Below the pieces are notes generated by a model. That model saw only the letters and a program-made list of their open reading frames with translations. It was not told where the DNA came from and made no database searches. Position numbers and translations under genes: made by a program. From positions 4,154,001 through 4,218,000 of the forward strand of contig NZ_CP117522.1 in assembly GCF_031679605.1 (NCBI RefSeq): 64,000 nucleotides of DNA. The letters run 5' to 3'. This stretch comes from Streptomyces luomodiensis. GTDB lineage: Bacteria; Actinomycetota; Actinomycetes; Streptomycetales; Streptomycetaceae. Of the stretch, positions 55,129-63,960 are shown piece by piece. How positions within the stretch are numbered: the first letter of the stretch is position 1; each line of letters opens with the position of its first letter.

Positions 55129-56514
55129 TCACTTGGTGCCGCTGGCCAGGTAGGCGAGCAGGTCCTGCCGGCTCACCACGCCCTTCGGCTTCCCCTCCAC
55201 CAGCACGATCGCCGCGTCCGCCGTGCCCAGCACCGCCATCAGGTCCTCGACCGGCTCACCGGAGCCGACGTGCGGCAGCGGCGGGCTCATGTGCTTCTCC
55301 AGCGGGTCCGTCAGCTCCGCGCGCCGGGCGAACAGGGCGTCCAGCAGCTCGCGTTCCACCACCGAACCGATGACCTCGGCGGCCATCACGTCCGGGTGCC
55401 CGGCGCCCGGCTTGACGATCGGCATCTGTGAGACGCCGTACTCCCGCAGCACGTCGATGGCCTGGCCCACCGTCTCGTCCGGGTGCATATGGACCAGCGA
55501 GGGCAGCCCGCCCTCCTTGCCCTGGAGCACGTCCCCGACGCGCACCGAGGGGCCGCCCTCCTCCAGGAAGCCGTAGTCGGCCATCCACTCATCGTTGAAG
55601 ATCTTGGACAGATAGCCGCGGCCGCTGTCGGGCAGCAGGACGACCACCACATCGTCCGGGCCGAGCCGCTCGGCGACCTTCAGCGCCGCCACGACCGCCA
55701 TCCCGCAGGAGCCGCCGACCAGCAGCCCCTCCTCCTTGGCCAGCCGCCGCGTCATCTGGAAGGCGTCCTTGTCGGAGACCGCGACGATCTCGTCCGCGAC
55801 GGCCTGGTCGTACGCGGTCGGCCAGAAGTCCTCACCGACGCCCTCGATCAGGTACGGGCGCCCGGAGCCGCCGGAGTAGACCGAGCCCTCGGGGTCGGCG
55901 CCGACGACCCGGACCCGGCCCTCGCTGGCCTCCTTCAGATAGCGGCCGGTGCCGGAGATCGTGCCGCCGGTGCCGACGCCCGCCACGAAGTGGGTGATCT
56001 TCCCCTCGGTCTGCTCCCACAGCTCGGGGCCGGTGGTCTCGTAGTGGGAGAGCGGGTTGTTGGGGTTGCTGTACTGGTCGGGCTTCCAGGCACCCGGCGT
56101 CTCGCGGACCAGGCGGTCGGAGACGTTGTAGTACGAGTCGGGGTGCTCGGGGTCCACGGCGGTGGGGCAGACCACGACCTCGGCACCGTAGGCCCGCAGC
56201 ACATTGATCTTGTCCGTGGACACCTTGTCCGGGCAGACGAAGACGCACTTGTAGCCCTTGCGCTGGGCGACCATGGCCAGGCCGACCCCCGTGTTGCCGG
56301 ACGTCGGCTCGACGATGGTGCCGCCCGGCTTGAGCTCCCCCGAGCGCTCGGCGGCCTCGATCATCCGGACCGCGATCCGGTCCTTCACCGAGCCGCCGGG
56401 GTTGAAGTATTCGACCTTGGCCAGGACGGTCGCCCGGATGCCTTCGGTCACCGTGTTGAGCTTCACCAGCGGGGTATTGCCGACCAGCTCAATCATCGAT
56501 TCGTAGTACTGCAC
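55129..56514 (-). CDS. cbs: Cystathionine beta-synthase
   Basis: The product has 461 residues. The PLP domain (1-325) has GNTPLVKLNTV, the Lys in NPGGSVKDRIAVRM, PTSGNTGVGLA and the phosphate loop GVGTGGTISGTG. Two CBS domains follow (about 335-455), as in regulated enzymes of the reverse transsulfuration route (serine or O-acetylserine plus homocysteine). The GTG at 56514 has AGGAG 5 bp upstream. It is divergent from the SGNH hydrolase; in mycobacteria cbs, an SGNH protein and a thiolase are also neighbours. Confidence 0.94.
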   Translation of the reverse strand: MQYYESMIELVGNTPLVKLNTVTEGIRATVLAKVEYFNPGGSVKDRIAVRMIEAAERSGELKPGGTIVEPTSGNTGVGLAMVAQRKGYKCVFVCPDKVSTDKINVLRAYGAEVVVCPTAVDPEHPDSYYNVSDRLVRETPGAWKPDQYSNPNNPLSHYETTGPELWEQTEGKITHFVAGVGTGGTISGTGRYLKEASEGRVRVVGADPEGSVYSGGSGRPYLIEGVGEDFWPTAYDQAVADEIVAVSDKDAFQMTRRLAKEEGLLVGGSCGMAVVAALKVAERLGPDDVVVVLLPDSGRGYLSKIFNDEWMADYGFLEEGGPSVRVGDVLQGKEGGLPSLVHMHPDETVGQAIDVLREYGVSQMPIVKPGAGHPDVMAAEVIGSVVERELLDALFARRAELTDPLEKHMSPPLPHVGSGEPVEDLMAVLGTADAAIVLVEGKPKGVVSRQDLLAYLASGTK

Positions 56515-56709
56515 GCCTGCTCCTGGTCCGGTTCCGCGGGATCTCCGCGTCGGGACGGCCACCGTCGCGGGGCCGTGCTGTCAGCTTATTGCGCGCCCCG
56601 CCTCCGGCCGGTGCGTTGGGACGAAGCCTGCACGGGGCAACAAGCTGTTAGCAAGGCGTACAAAGGAGTAAGAAGCGCGTGCGCGTGCGGACGGAGGTGG
56701 GCTGGACCC

Positions 56710-57741
56710 ATGTCGATGTCGAGGGCGAGGGTGGCGCGGCGGATCGCGGCCGCGGCGGCATACGGGGGCGGCGGGATCGGGCTGCTGGGCGGGGTGACCG
56801 CCGTGCTGTTGCTCACCGAGGTGTCCCATGCGAAGCGGGTCGTGGGCGGGTCCGAGGATCCGCCACCGCGCGCGGACGGCCGATATGGCTTCGCCTTCGC
56901 CCGCAGAACCGGCCAGCCACCACTGCGGCTGGCCTTTCTCGGCGACTCCACGGCCGCCGGACAGGGCGTCCACCGCCCCAGCCAGACACCGGGCGCGCTG
57001 CTCGCCTCGGGGCTCGCGGCGGTCGCCGAACGCCCGGTGGACCTGCGGAACGTGGCGCTGCCGGGGGCGCAGTCCAGCGATCTGGAGCGCCAGGTGTCGC
57101 TGGTGCTGGAGGACCCCGAGCTGCTCCCCGACGTCTGCGTGATCATGATCGGCGCCAATGACGTCACCCGCCGGATGCCGCCCGCCACGTCGGTGCGGCT
57201 GCTGTCGGACGCGGTGCGCAGGCTGCGCGCGTACGGCTGCGAGGTGGTGGTGGGCACCTGTCCCGACCTCGGCACGATCGAGCCCGTCTATCAGCCGCTG
57301 CGCTGGATCGCGCGGCGGCTGAGCCGACAGCTGGCCGCCGCGCAGACGATCGGGGTGGTCGAGCAGGGCGGGCGCACGGTCTCGCTGGGCGATCTGCTCG
57401 GCCCCGAGTTCGCGGCCAATCCGCGCGAGCTGTTCGGCCCGGACAACTACCACCCCTCGGCGGAGGGGTACGCCACGGCCGCGATGGCCGTTCTGCCGAC
57501 CCTGTGCGACTCACTGGGCCTGTGGCCCGAGGAGGCGCCGGAAACGCTCGACGAGGGCATCCTGCCGGTCGCCACGGCGGCGGCCGAGGCGGCCGCCGAA
57601 GGCGGCACCGAGGTCACCGCGGCCCGCGGCACCTGGGCCCGGCTGCTGCGCCGCCATCGGCTCGCCCCGAAGGAGCCGACGACCGTGGCCGACCCCACCA
57701 ACGCCTCCTCCCCCGCACCCCCACCCCCCACCACCTGCTGA
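56710..57741 (+). CDS. Exported SGNH/GDSL hydrolase
   Basis: The product has 343 residues. A signal anchor at about 8-36 is followed by an SGNH domain: FLGDSTAAGQG (nucleophile Ser), LPGAQSSDL, MIGANDVTRR (oxyanion Asn) and DNYHPSAEGY (catalytic Asp/His). Family members are esterases or acyl-group removers at the cell surface. A Pro/Ala-rich tail of about 60 residues follows. The ATG at 56710 has GGAGGTGG upstream. It corresponds in position to mycobacterial Rv1075c-type exported esterases. Confidence 0.9.
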   Translation: MSMSRARVARRIAAAAAYGGGGIGLLGGVTAVLLLTEVSHAKRVVGGSEDPPPRADGRYGFAFARRTGQPPLRLAFLGDSTAAGQGVHRPSQTPGALLASGLAAVAERPVDLRNVALPGAQSSDLERQVSLVLEDPELLPDVCVIMIGANDVTRRMPPATSVRLLSDAVRRLRAYGCEVVVGTCPDLGTIEPVYQPLRWIARRLSRQLAAAQTIGVVEQGGRTVSLGDLLGPEFAANPRELFGPDNYHPSAEGYATAAMAVLPTLCDSLGLWPEEAPETLDEGILPVATAAAEAAAEGGTEVTAARGTWARLLRRHRLAPKEPTTVADPTNASSPAPPPPTTC

Positions 57742-57780
57742 CCCCCACGGGCCCCCGCCGGGCCCCACGCCCTCACCAAC

Positions 57781-58195
57781 CGCTACCCCGGCCGGGCCCA
57801 TAACCCTCACCGGCCACCACCCCCACCAACCGCCGGCCACCCGCCGCGCGCCCGCCACGCGACCTCGCCGGGCCCGACCCACGCCTCCTCTGCGTGTCAC
57901 CGAACGTGTGCCGCCACGGGCCGTGGTACGTGGGCCGGATACCCGGACCCCCGGCCGGGCCCCACAACCCCGCCGACCGCTACCCCGGCCGGGCCCATGA
58001 CCCTCACCGGCCACCACCCTCCCCTTGCCGAGCCCCACAACCCCACCAACCGCCGCCCGCCCGCCGCGCGGCCTCGCCGGGCCCCGGCCCACGCCTCCTC
58101 CACGTGACCCGGTCGTCAACCAGCATGTGCCCTCACGGGCCGTGGCACGTGGGCCGGACGCCCGGACCCCCGGCCGGGCCCCACAACCCACGGGG
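57781..58195 (+). repeat. Tandem direct duplication of about 200-220 bp
   Basis: Copy 1 (57781-57977) and copy 2 (from 57978 to about 58195) share CGCTACCCCGGCCGGGCCCA, CTCACCGGCCACCACCC, ACGCCTCCTC and a conserved end block with CACGGGCCGTGG and ACGTGGGCCGGA at 57916 and 58136. Copy 2 has about 23 extra bases. CACGGGCCGTG is itself palindromic. No gene seen between 57742 and 58708; 58200-58460 is GC-rich simple sequence. Confidence 0.8.
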
Positions 58196-58528
58196 CCCCA
58201 TGCCCCCACCGACCGCTGTCCCCTACCGGGTCCCAACGGCCCACCGCCCCCGCCGGGCCCCGCAACCCCACGGCCCTCCCCCCGCCGGGCCCCACGACCC
58301 CCGTCCGCCCCTTCTGGAGCCCACGGCTCCCGGGCCGGGACTGGAACCCCCAAGCCGGAGCCGGAAGCCGGGAGCTGGCCCCCCGGGGCCTGAGCCAGAA
58401 CCGGGCGCCGGGGCCGCGGGGCCGGACGCCGGGGCAGGGCGCCCCCCGAGGGGTCATGGCGTCGCCGCGTGCGGGCTGTCGCGCCCCTCCGGTGCAAGCC
58501 GATCTGCTCGGCCAAGTGCGACTTTCGT

Positions 58529-58605
58529 CTCGCGCCTTCGGCGCAATTGAGCAGCGGGGCAGGAGGTGGGGGGCGCGGGCTTCGCTGCCGGGCGCCGGGC
58601 CGGTG
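58529..58605 (+). repeat. Left copy of a diverged inverted repeat around the 143-aa gene
   Basis: CTCGCGCCTTCGGCGCA followed by TTGAGCAGCGGGGCAGG and a GC-rich continuation matches the reverse complement of 59241-59321. The word GCGCCTTCGGCGC is a perfect small hairpin with a TTC loop. Confidence 0.75.
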
Positions 58606-58708
58606 GATGTGGGCCCGGTGGCGGCTTCCGTGTTCGGTGGCCGAGGCCTCTCCGGACTGCGGGCCACGGGGGGCCGGTCCCCTCCTCGGCACCCCTTCCG
58701 AGAACCGG

Positions 58709-59140
58709 TCAGATCCGTTGCTCCCACCAGCCAGGAGCATCGGGTTGGCCACCATAGGTCGCGTTCAGGACGCGGACGTCCACCTCTTTGACCACTGCCG
58801 CGAAGTCGCGGCGGGCCCGGGGCGAGAGGGACTGGAGCACCCGCTCCAGTCCCCACCGGCCCTCGGGCGGGTCGTAGTCGCAGCACGGACACCCGTAATA
58901 GCCGTAGTAGTACGGTCCGGAGCCGAGACCATGCCAGCGCCGACGGCACATCTCGGCTGCCCGCCGCTTCCACCAGGCGAGATCACGAGCAACCTCCCCC
59001 GGCCTGCCACGGCTCCGTTCCAGACGCTGGATTTCCCCCAGCGTCGCGGCGGACACCCCATCAATCACCGAGAAACTCTGACGCCTGCGCGGGTGAAAAC
59101 GGAGAGCGGCCCGTACCGCCGCCGGCGGCTTACGCGGCAT
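58709..59140 (-). CDS. Small conserved protein with Tyr/Cys-rich motif, unknown
   Basis: This 143-residue protein has a basic N-terminus (MPRKPPAAVRAALRFHPRRR), a central GPYYYGYYGCPCCDYDPPEG motif with three cysteines, a helical segment RWGLERVLQSLSPRARRDF and a C-terminal TYGGQPDAPGWWEQR. It contains no membrane helix. The CPCC group could bind metal. I recognise no named family. It lies alone, enclosed by inverted copies of a repeat. Confidence 0.6.
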   Translation of the reverse strand: MPRKPPAAVRAALRFHPRRRQSFSVIDGVSAATLGEIQRLERSRGRPGEVARDLAWWKRRAAEMCRRRWHGLGSGPYYYGYYGCPCCDYDPPEGRWGLERVLQSLSPRARRDFAAVVKEVDVRVLNATYGGQPDAPGWWEQRI

Positions 59141-59240
59141 CGCTCCAAGAAAGCTTCGGCATGCGCGCAGGCTCTCACGGGCGGGCCTCGCTCCGCCACA
59201 CGATTGCCGACCACCGTAGTCCGGAAAAGGCCCTTGCCCC

Positions 59241-59321
59241 CACCGGTCCGGCGGCCGGCGGCGAAGCCCGCGCCCCCGCCCCTGCCCCTGCCCCGCTGCT
59301 CACATGCGCCGAAGGCGCGAG
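59241..59321 (-). repeat. Right copy of the diverged inverted repeat
   Basis: Reverse complement of 58529-58605 with small gaps; TGCGCCGAAGGCGCGAG at 59305-59321 is exact. The rest of 59141-59524 shows no gene apart from the thiolase promoter region near 59400-59520. Confidence 0.75.
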
Positions 59322-59524
59322 AGGGTGCCGCTCCCGGCGACGATGTGGACGGGCCCCGGGCCGGGGCACCGGGTTGGGGGTGCCCGAAAGCGCGCTGCCG
59401 GACCGCCTGAGCGTACGCTTGGAAAAAAGAGTCCCGCGTCACAGCCCGCACCCCGTGACCCCTGCGATACGTGCGGGTAACTTCCCTCACAGTCCAGCCC
59501 GTACCCCGCCCCCATGGAGCCGTG

Positions 59525-60745
59525 ATGCCCGAAGCAGTGATCGTCTCTGCCGCCCGTTCGCCCATCGGCCGTGCCTTCAAGGGATCGCTCAAGGATCTGC
59601 GGCCGGACGACCTCACCGCCGAGATCATCCAGGCCGCGCTCGCCAAGGTCCCCGAGCTCGACCCGCGCGAGATCGACGACCTCATGCTCGGCTGCGGGCT
59701 GCCGGGCGGTGAGCAGGGGCACAACCTGGGCCGGATCGTGGCCGTGCAGATGGGGATGGACCACCTCCCCGGCTGTACGGTCACCCGCTACTGCTCCTCC
59801 TCCCTCCAGACCTCGCGGATGGCGCTGCACGCCATCAAGGCGGGCGAGGGCGACGTCTTCATCTCGGCGGGCGTCGAGATGGTCTCGCGGTCGAACAAGG
59901 GCACCTCGGACGGGCTGCCGGACACCCACAACCCGCTGTTCGCGGAGGCCGAGGCCCGTACGGCCGAGCGCGCCGGGCAGGAGGGCACCGACTGGCACGA
60001 CCCGCGCGAGGACGGTCTGCTCCCCGACCCGTACATCGCGATGGGCCAGACGGCCGAGAACCTGGCCCGGCTCAAGGGGATCACCCGCGAGGAGATGGAC
60101 GAGTTCGGCGTGCGGTCCCAGAACCTCGCCGAGCAGGCCATCGAGAAGGGCTTCTGGGAGCGTGAGATCACCCCGGTGACCACGCCCGACGGCACGGTCG
60201 TCAGCAAGGACGACGGCCCCCGCGCGGGCACCACCCTGGAGGCGGTGCGGGGCCTGAAGCCGGTCTTCCGCCCCGACGGCCGGATCACCGCGGGCAACTG
60301 CTGCCCGCTCAACGACGGCGCCGCGGCGCTGGTGATCATGTCGGACACCAAGGCGCGGGAGCTGGGCGTGACCCCGCTGGCCCGGATCGTGTCGACCGGC
60401 GTCTCCGGCCTCTCCCCCGAGATCATGGGCTACGGACCGGTCGAGGCGTCCCAGCAGGCGCTGGCCCGCGCCGGGATGGCGATCGGCGACATCGACCTGG
60501 TGGAGATCAACGAGGCGTTCGCCGCGCAGGTCATCCCGTCCTACCGCGATCTGGGCATCGACCTGGACCGCCTCAACGTCAACGGCGGCGCGATCGCCGT
60601 GGGCCACCCCTTCGGCATGACCGGCGCCCGGATCACCGGCACGCTGATCAATTCGCTTCAGTTCCACGACAAGCAGTTCGGCCTCGAGACGATGTGCGTC
60701 GGGGGCGGCCAGGGCATGGCCATGGTGATCGAACGGCTGAGCTGA
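59525..60745 (+). CDS. Acetyl-CoA acetyltransferase (thiolase)
   Basis: This 406-residue thiolase has the nucleophilic Cys in [14 protein letters not shown] near 90, the His in [15 protein letters not shown] near 360 and the proton-donor Cys in [12 protein letters not shown] near 390. [12 protein letters not shown] is the loop signature. It condenses or cleaves 3-ketoacyl-CoA. The direction and chain length are unknown. The ATG at 59525 gives the family start [13 protein letters not shown]; the codon before it is also a possible GTG start. Confidence 0.94.
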   Translation: MPEAVIVSAARSPIGRAFKGSLKDLRPDDLTAEIIQAALAKVPELDPREIDDLMLGCGLPGGEQGHNLGRIVAVQMGMDHLPGCTVTRYCSSSLQTSRMALHAIKAGEGDVFISAGVEMVSRSNKGTSDGLPDTHNPLFAEAEARTAERAGQEGTDWHDPREDGLLPDPYIAMGQTAENLARLKGITREEMDEFGVRSQNLAEQAIEKGFWEREITPVTTPDGTVVSKDDGPRAGTTLEAVRGLKPVFRPDGRITAGNCCPLNDGAAALVIMSDTKARELGVTPLARIVSTGVSGLSPEIMGYGPVEASQQALARAGMAIGDIDLVEINEAFAAQVIPSYRDLGIDLDRLNVNGGAIAVGHPFGMTGARITGTLINSLQFHDKQFGLETMCVGGGQGMAMVIERLS

Positions 60746-60760
60746 GCCGTGACCGAATCT

Positions 60761-60789
60761 CCCCCAGGATGTGACGAAGGTCCTGGGGG
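60761..60789. terminator. Terminator hairpin after thiolase
   Basis: CCCCCAGGA (60761-60769) pairs with TCCTGGGGG (60781-60789) around an 11-nt loop, 15 bp after the thiolase stop. Confidence 0.7.
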
Positions 60790-60943
60790 CGGGCCTTCCG
60801 ACCTGCTCAGCACCGGTGACCAAAGGCCCTCCCGGTACCGAATTCTGCCCATTTCGTGATGGTATGCACTGACGTCGAGAGGCGATAAGCGTCAAGCTGA
60901 GGTAGGAATTCGGGGGATCAACAGCCAACCGGGAGTTACGTCA

Positions 60944-61861
60944 GTGAGCCCCATGACCCTTGCCCTCCTCCTGGCCGCGGTGACCGCCACGGCCGTAGGG
61001 GCGGCCGCCCTGCACACCGCGCGCGGTGTGCGCCGGGAGATCAGCGAGCTGCGCGCCGAGCTCGCGGCCACCGTCGCCGCCGGTGCCCGGACCGGCGGAG
61101 GCGGCGGCGAGGAGGACGGTGCGCCGGTGCCCGCGCCGCGCGCCACCCCGGCCGCCGAGATACGCGCGGCCGTGGCCGAGGCGCTCGCCGAGGAGCGGGA
61201 GCGCGAGCTGGCCGAGGCGCGGGCGTTCTGGGCCGCCCAGGAGGCCAGGGACGCCGGTGGGGCGGCCGACTCCCCTTCGCTGCTGGGCGGGGCGAGCGGT
61301 TTCGGCGAGGACTCCGCACAGGACGCGCAGCTCTTCGTGCCCCGCCAGGCCGATCTGGCCGGGCTCGAACCGCTGCTCGGCCTGGACGCGCTGGGCCCCG
61401 AGGCCCTGGACCCGGCCGGGGACCAGGCACCCGAGGTCGAGGCCGAGGTGGAGCTGGGCGCCGAGGCGGAGCCGGCCACCGAGCCCATGGAGTCGGCCGA
61501 GCTCGCGGCGGCCCGTCGGCGCCATCCGTCCCACCCCGACTTCACCCCCTCGTCGCCCGTCGCCGACCACGACCGCACGGTGACCAGGATCACCGAGCTG
61601 GCCGACGCCCGCACCCCACTGTCCGATGTGCGCCCCGGCCCCCTCGGCACCCTCGACGTCTACGTGTTCGCCGACGGCACCACGATCTGCATGACCCCGG
61701 GCCACCGGGAGACGGCGGAGCGGCTGGCGGACGCGCTGCGCGAGGGCACCACCCCGGTGCTGCTCGGCGGCTCGGGCGTCTCCGGTGCGTATGCGCTCAC
61801 GTTCGGTTGCGGCGAGGAGAACGTGTACGTCCTCGCCGACCGCGTCATCGCCTCGCTGTGA
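60944..61861 (+). CDS. Conserved hypothetical protein with N-terminal membrane anchor
   Basis: The product has 305 residues. A hydrophobic N-terminal segment (TLALLLAAVTATAVGAAAL) is followed by a charged Ala/Glu/Arg-rich helical region that may form a coiled coil. The C-terminal 100 residues are better conserved in look: HPDFTPSSPVADHDRTVTRI, LGTLDVYVFADGTTICM, VSGAYALTFGCGEENVY. The GTG start has GGGAG upstream. Function unknown. Confidence 0.75.
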   Translation: MSPMTLALLLAAVTATAVGAAALHTARGVRREISELRAELAATVAAGARTGGGGGEEDGAPVPAPRATPAAEIRAAVAEALAEERERELAEARAFWAAQEARDAGGAADSPSLLGGASGFGEDSAQDAQLFVPRQADLAGLEPLLGLDALGPEALDPAGDQAPEVEAEVELGAEAEPATEPMESAELAAARRRHPSHPDFTPSSPVADHDRTVTRITELADARTPLSDVRPGPLGTLDVYVFADGTTICMTPGHRETAERLADALREGTTPVLLGGSGVSGAYALTFGCGEENVYVLADRVIASL

Positions 61862-61958
61862 GCCCCTACAGAGCCCTCGGCAGAGCCCTCGGCAGAAGCG
61901 CCCGGCCAAGCCCCGCCAAGAACCGCTGGGGGCCGCTGAGAGCCGGACCGGCGGGCGC

Positions 61959-62300
61959 TCAGACCCCGCAGCGCCCGGCCGTCTCCGCCACGAGCGCGAC
62001 CGCCTCGGCGACTCCCTCCGCCGTACGGCCGCCCCCGGCGCCGCCCGGCGCACGCTCCAGCGCGTGCACCAAGTCATGTCCGGCCACCGCGACCTGGTCG
62101 GCGACCACGAACATCCCCGCGTCCGGCATGGTCCGCGGCGGGGTTCCCGGCTCCTCGAGACGCTGTGCGCGCAGCGACAATTCCCTTGCCAGCGCCAGTC
62201 CCGCGGCCGCGGCGCCCGCGCGCAGCCGGGACTGCGGCAGGGCGCGCAGCCGGTCGGCGAGCCGGTCGACGGCGGTCAGAAGCGGGGTCACATCATCCAC
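61959..62300 (-). CDS. Small conserved helical protein, unknown
   Basis: The product has 113 residues from the GTG at 62300 (VDDVTPLLTAVDRLADRLRALPQ). An in-frame GTG 16 codons upstream is an alternative. It is a helical Ala/Leu/Arg-rich protein with LARELSLRAQRLEEPG and FVVADQVAVAGHDLVHAL. There is no catalytic motif or membrane helix. The reading frame has normal GC bias and no competing plus-strand gene. Confidence 0.6.
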   Translation of the reverse strand: MDDVTPLLTAVDRLADRLRALPQSRLRAGAAAAGLALARELSLRAQRLEEPGTPPRTMPDAGMFVVADQVAVAGHDLVHALERAPGGAGGGRTAEGVAEAVALVAETAGRCGV

Positions 62301-62418
62301 GCCCCGAGCGTATGCGCCACCGACGGACTGTTGCCAACGGGCGAACACTCAGGCACGGTGAGCTGAAGGAAACCCGGGCCTGGGCCCGGGACCGGAATGG
62401 ACGCGTCCGGAGGCGCCG

Positions 62419-62649
62419 ATGTCCCAAATCTTCTCCGACGAGACTCACCGGAACCTACTCTCCCGCATCCCCCACTGCACAGGCCGTGAAGTCGCCGACT
62501 GGCTGCGCACGATCGACGAGGGCCCCGCTTTCTTCCGCTTCGAGGAGAAGGTCAGCTGGCTGCGTGGTGAGCATCAGCTCGCTTACGGTCACGCGAAAGC
62601 CATCGTCCACGAACACGACTTGAGGCGCGCGGCACGCAAGCTGCTGTAG
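62419..62649 (+). CDS. Small DUF4287-type protein
   Basis: This 76-residue protein reads CTGREVADWLRTIDEGP in the first half and AYGHAKAIVHEHDLRRAAR at the end, typical of DUF4287 proteins. GGAGGC lies upstream of the ATG. Function unknown, cytoplasmic. Confidence 0.8.
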   Translation: MSQIFSDETHRNLLSRIPHCTGREVADWLRTIDEGPAFFRFEEKVSWLRGEHQLAYGHAKAIVHEHDLRRAARKLL

Positions 62650-62715
62650 CCCCTGCCCGGAGGCAGAAGCGTGTATGACAGACCCACCCAACAGGACGGC
62701 CCAAGCCGCATAGGA

Positions 62716-62755
62716 AGAAGGGCCCGCGGAGGTCATCGCCTCCGCGGGCCCTTCT
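62716..62755. terminator. Strong bidirectional terminator hairpin
   Basis: AGAAGGGCCCGCGGAGG (62716-62732) pairs exactly with CCTCCGCGGGCCCTTCT (62739-62755), six-base loop, between the convergent DUF4287 and Bax inhibitor genes. Confidence 0.9.
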
Positions 62756-62802
62756 ACGTGGTGCGTCTACGGGTGCGTCACGCGCTACGCGCCTGACGCG
62801 CG

Positions 62803-63693
62803 CTAGTCCCTGAAGATGGAGATCAGCCGGAGCAGCTCCAGGTAGATCCAGACCAGCGACAGCGTCAGACCGAAGGCGGCCAGCCAGGACTCCTCGCGCG
62901 GAGCGCCGTACCGGACGCCGTCCTCCACCTGCTTGAAGTCCATCGCCAGGAACGCCGCGCCGAGCACGACACCGACGAGGCCGAAGACGATGCCGAGGCC
63001 ACCGCTGCGGAAGCCGAGGCCGTCACCGCCACCGAAGGCGGCGAACAGCAGGTTGACCGTCATCAGCAGCAGGAAGCCGATGGCGGCGGCGAGCACAAAG
63101 CGCTGGAACCGTGCGTTCACCCGGATGAGGCGGGTCTTGTACGCGACCAGCACACCGACGAACACGGCCATCGTGCCGAGCACGGCCTGCATCGGGATGC
63201 CGGACCAGCGGTCGTTGTAGACCTGGCTGATGACACCGAGGAAGAGGCCCTCGAAGAGGGCGTAACCGATGATCAGCGCGGGTGAGACCGTGCGCTTGAA
63301 CGACTGGACGAGGCCGAGCACCATCGCCACGAGCGCGGCGCCGAAGCCCACGCCCACCGGAAGCTGCGCGATCCAGGCGACCGCGGCGGCGACGATGACG
63401 GTACCGAGGGTCATACCGGTGCGCATGACGACGTCGTCCATCGTCATGCGGCCGGTCTGCAGCGGGCTCGCCGGCGGCGCGCCGTACATCTGCTGCATCT
63501 GCTCGGGGGTCAGGTTCTGCTGGGCGTCCGCCGCATAGGGGTTCGTGGGCGCCTGCGCGTACGGGTTACCGCCGGCATACGGATTGCCCTGACCGGCGAC
63601 GGGGCTCCCGGCCTGCGGCGCCGCGCCGAAACCGGCGTAGCCGCCGCTGCGGCTGAACCCCCGTCGCGAGAAGACCGGGTTGCTGCTCCTCAT
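62803..63693 (-). CDS. Bax inhibitor-1 / YccA family membrane protein
   Basis: This 296-residue protein has a cytoplasmic N-terminus with NPYAGGNPYAQAPTNPYA repeats and an EQMQQMYGAP segment, followed by seven hydrophobic helices from about residue 95 (GTVIVAAAVAWIAQLPVG onward). It ends with AAFGLTLSLVWIYLELLRL. Bax inhibitor-1 proteins are pH-sensitive calcium-leak channels; a role in actinomycetes is not defined. The ATG at 63693 has GGAGGAG upstream. Confidence 0.93.
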   Translation of the reverse strand: MRSSNPVFSRRGFSRSGGYAGFGAAPQAGSPVAGQGNPYAGGNPYAQAPTNPYAADAQQNLTPEQMQQMYGAPPASPLQTGRMTMDDVVMRTGMTLGTVIVAAAVAWIAQLPVGVGFGAALVAMVLGLVQSFKRTVSPALIIGYALFEGLFLGVISQVYNDRWSGIPMQAVLGTMAVFVGVLVAYKTRLIRVNARFQRFVLAAAIGFLLLMTVNLLFAAFGGGDGLGFRSGGLGIVFGLVGVVLGAAFLAMDFKQVEDGVRYGAPREESWLAAFGLTLSLVWIYLELLRLISIFRD

Positions 63694-63878
63694 CTCACTC
63701 CTCCATGGCCGCCGGGCGCGACCTTGACTCAAGAGTAATGGGTAAGCAAAGAAAGCACCCTAGTGCCCAAGGAGGATCTTTTCACGCAGCGGGGTGCCGC
63801 GCGAGGCCCCTGCGGGCCCCGCGTACGCACAGTGGGCGACCATTCCCACACGCTGAGTGCGCCCACGGGATCTGGAGG

Positions 63879-63960
63879 TGCCCGGAACCGGACTTGAACC
63901 GGTACGCCCGCGAGGGCAGCGAGGTTTAAGCTCGCCGTGTCTGCATTCCACCATCCGGGC
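63879..63960 (-). tRNA. bldA: tRNA-Leu (UAA anticodon), bldA
   Basis: The 82-nt gene reads on the minus strand from GCCCGGA (5' acceptor, 63960) to TCCGGGC plus discriminator A. The anticodon arm is GCGAG-CTTAAAC-CTCGC, giving anticodon UAA, which reads the rare UUA codon. A long variable arm (TGCCCTCGCGGGCG) and a T arm ACCGG-TTCAAGT-CCGGT are present. CCA is not encoded. In Streptomyces the only UUA-reading tRNA is bldA, which controls aerial growth and antibiotic genes that contain TTA. Confidence 0.96.

Noticed and set aside
57897..58973. Several open frames of 60-285 codons in the repeat-rich gap
   Set aside because: All are Pro/Gly/Arg low-complexity translations of GC-rich repeats with no start signal or conserved look.
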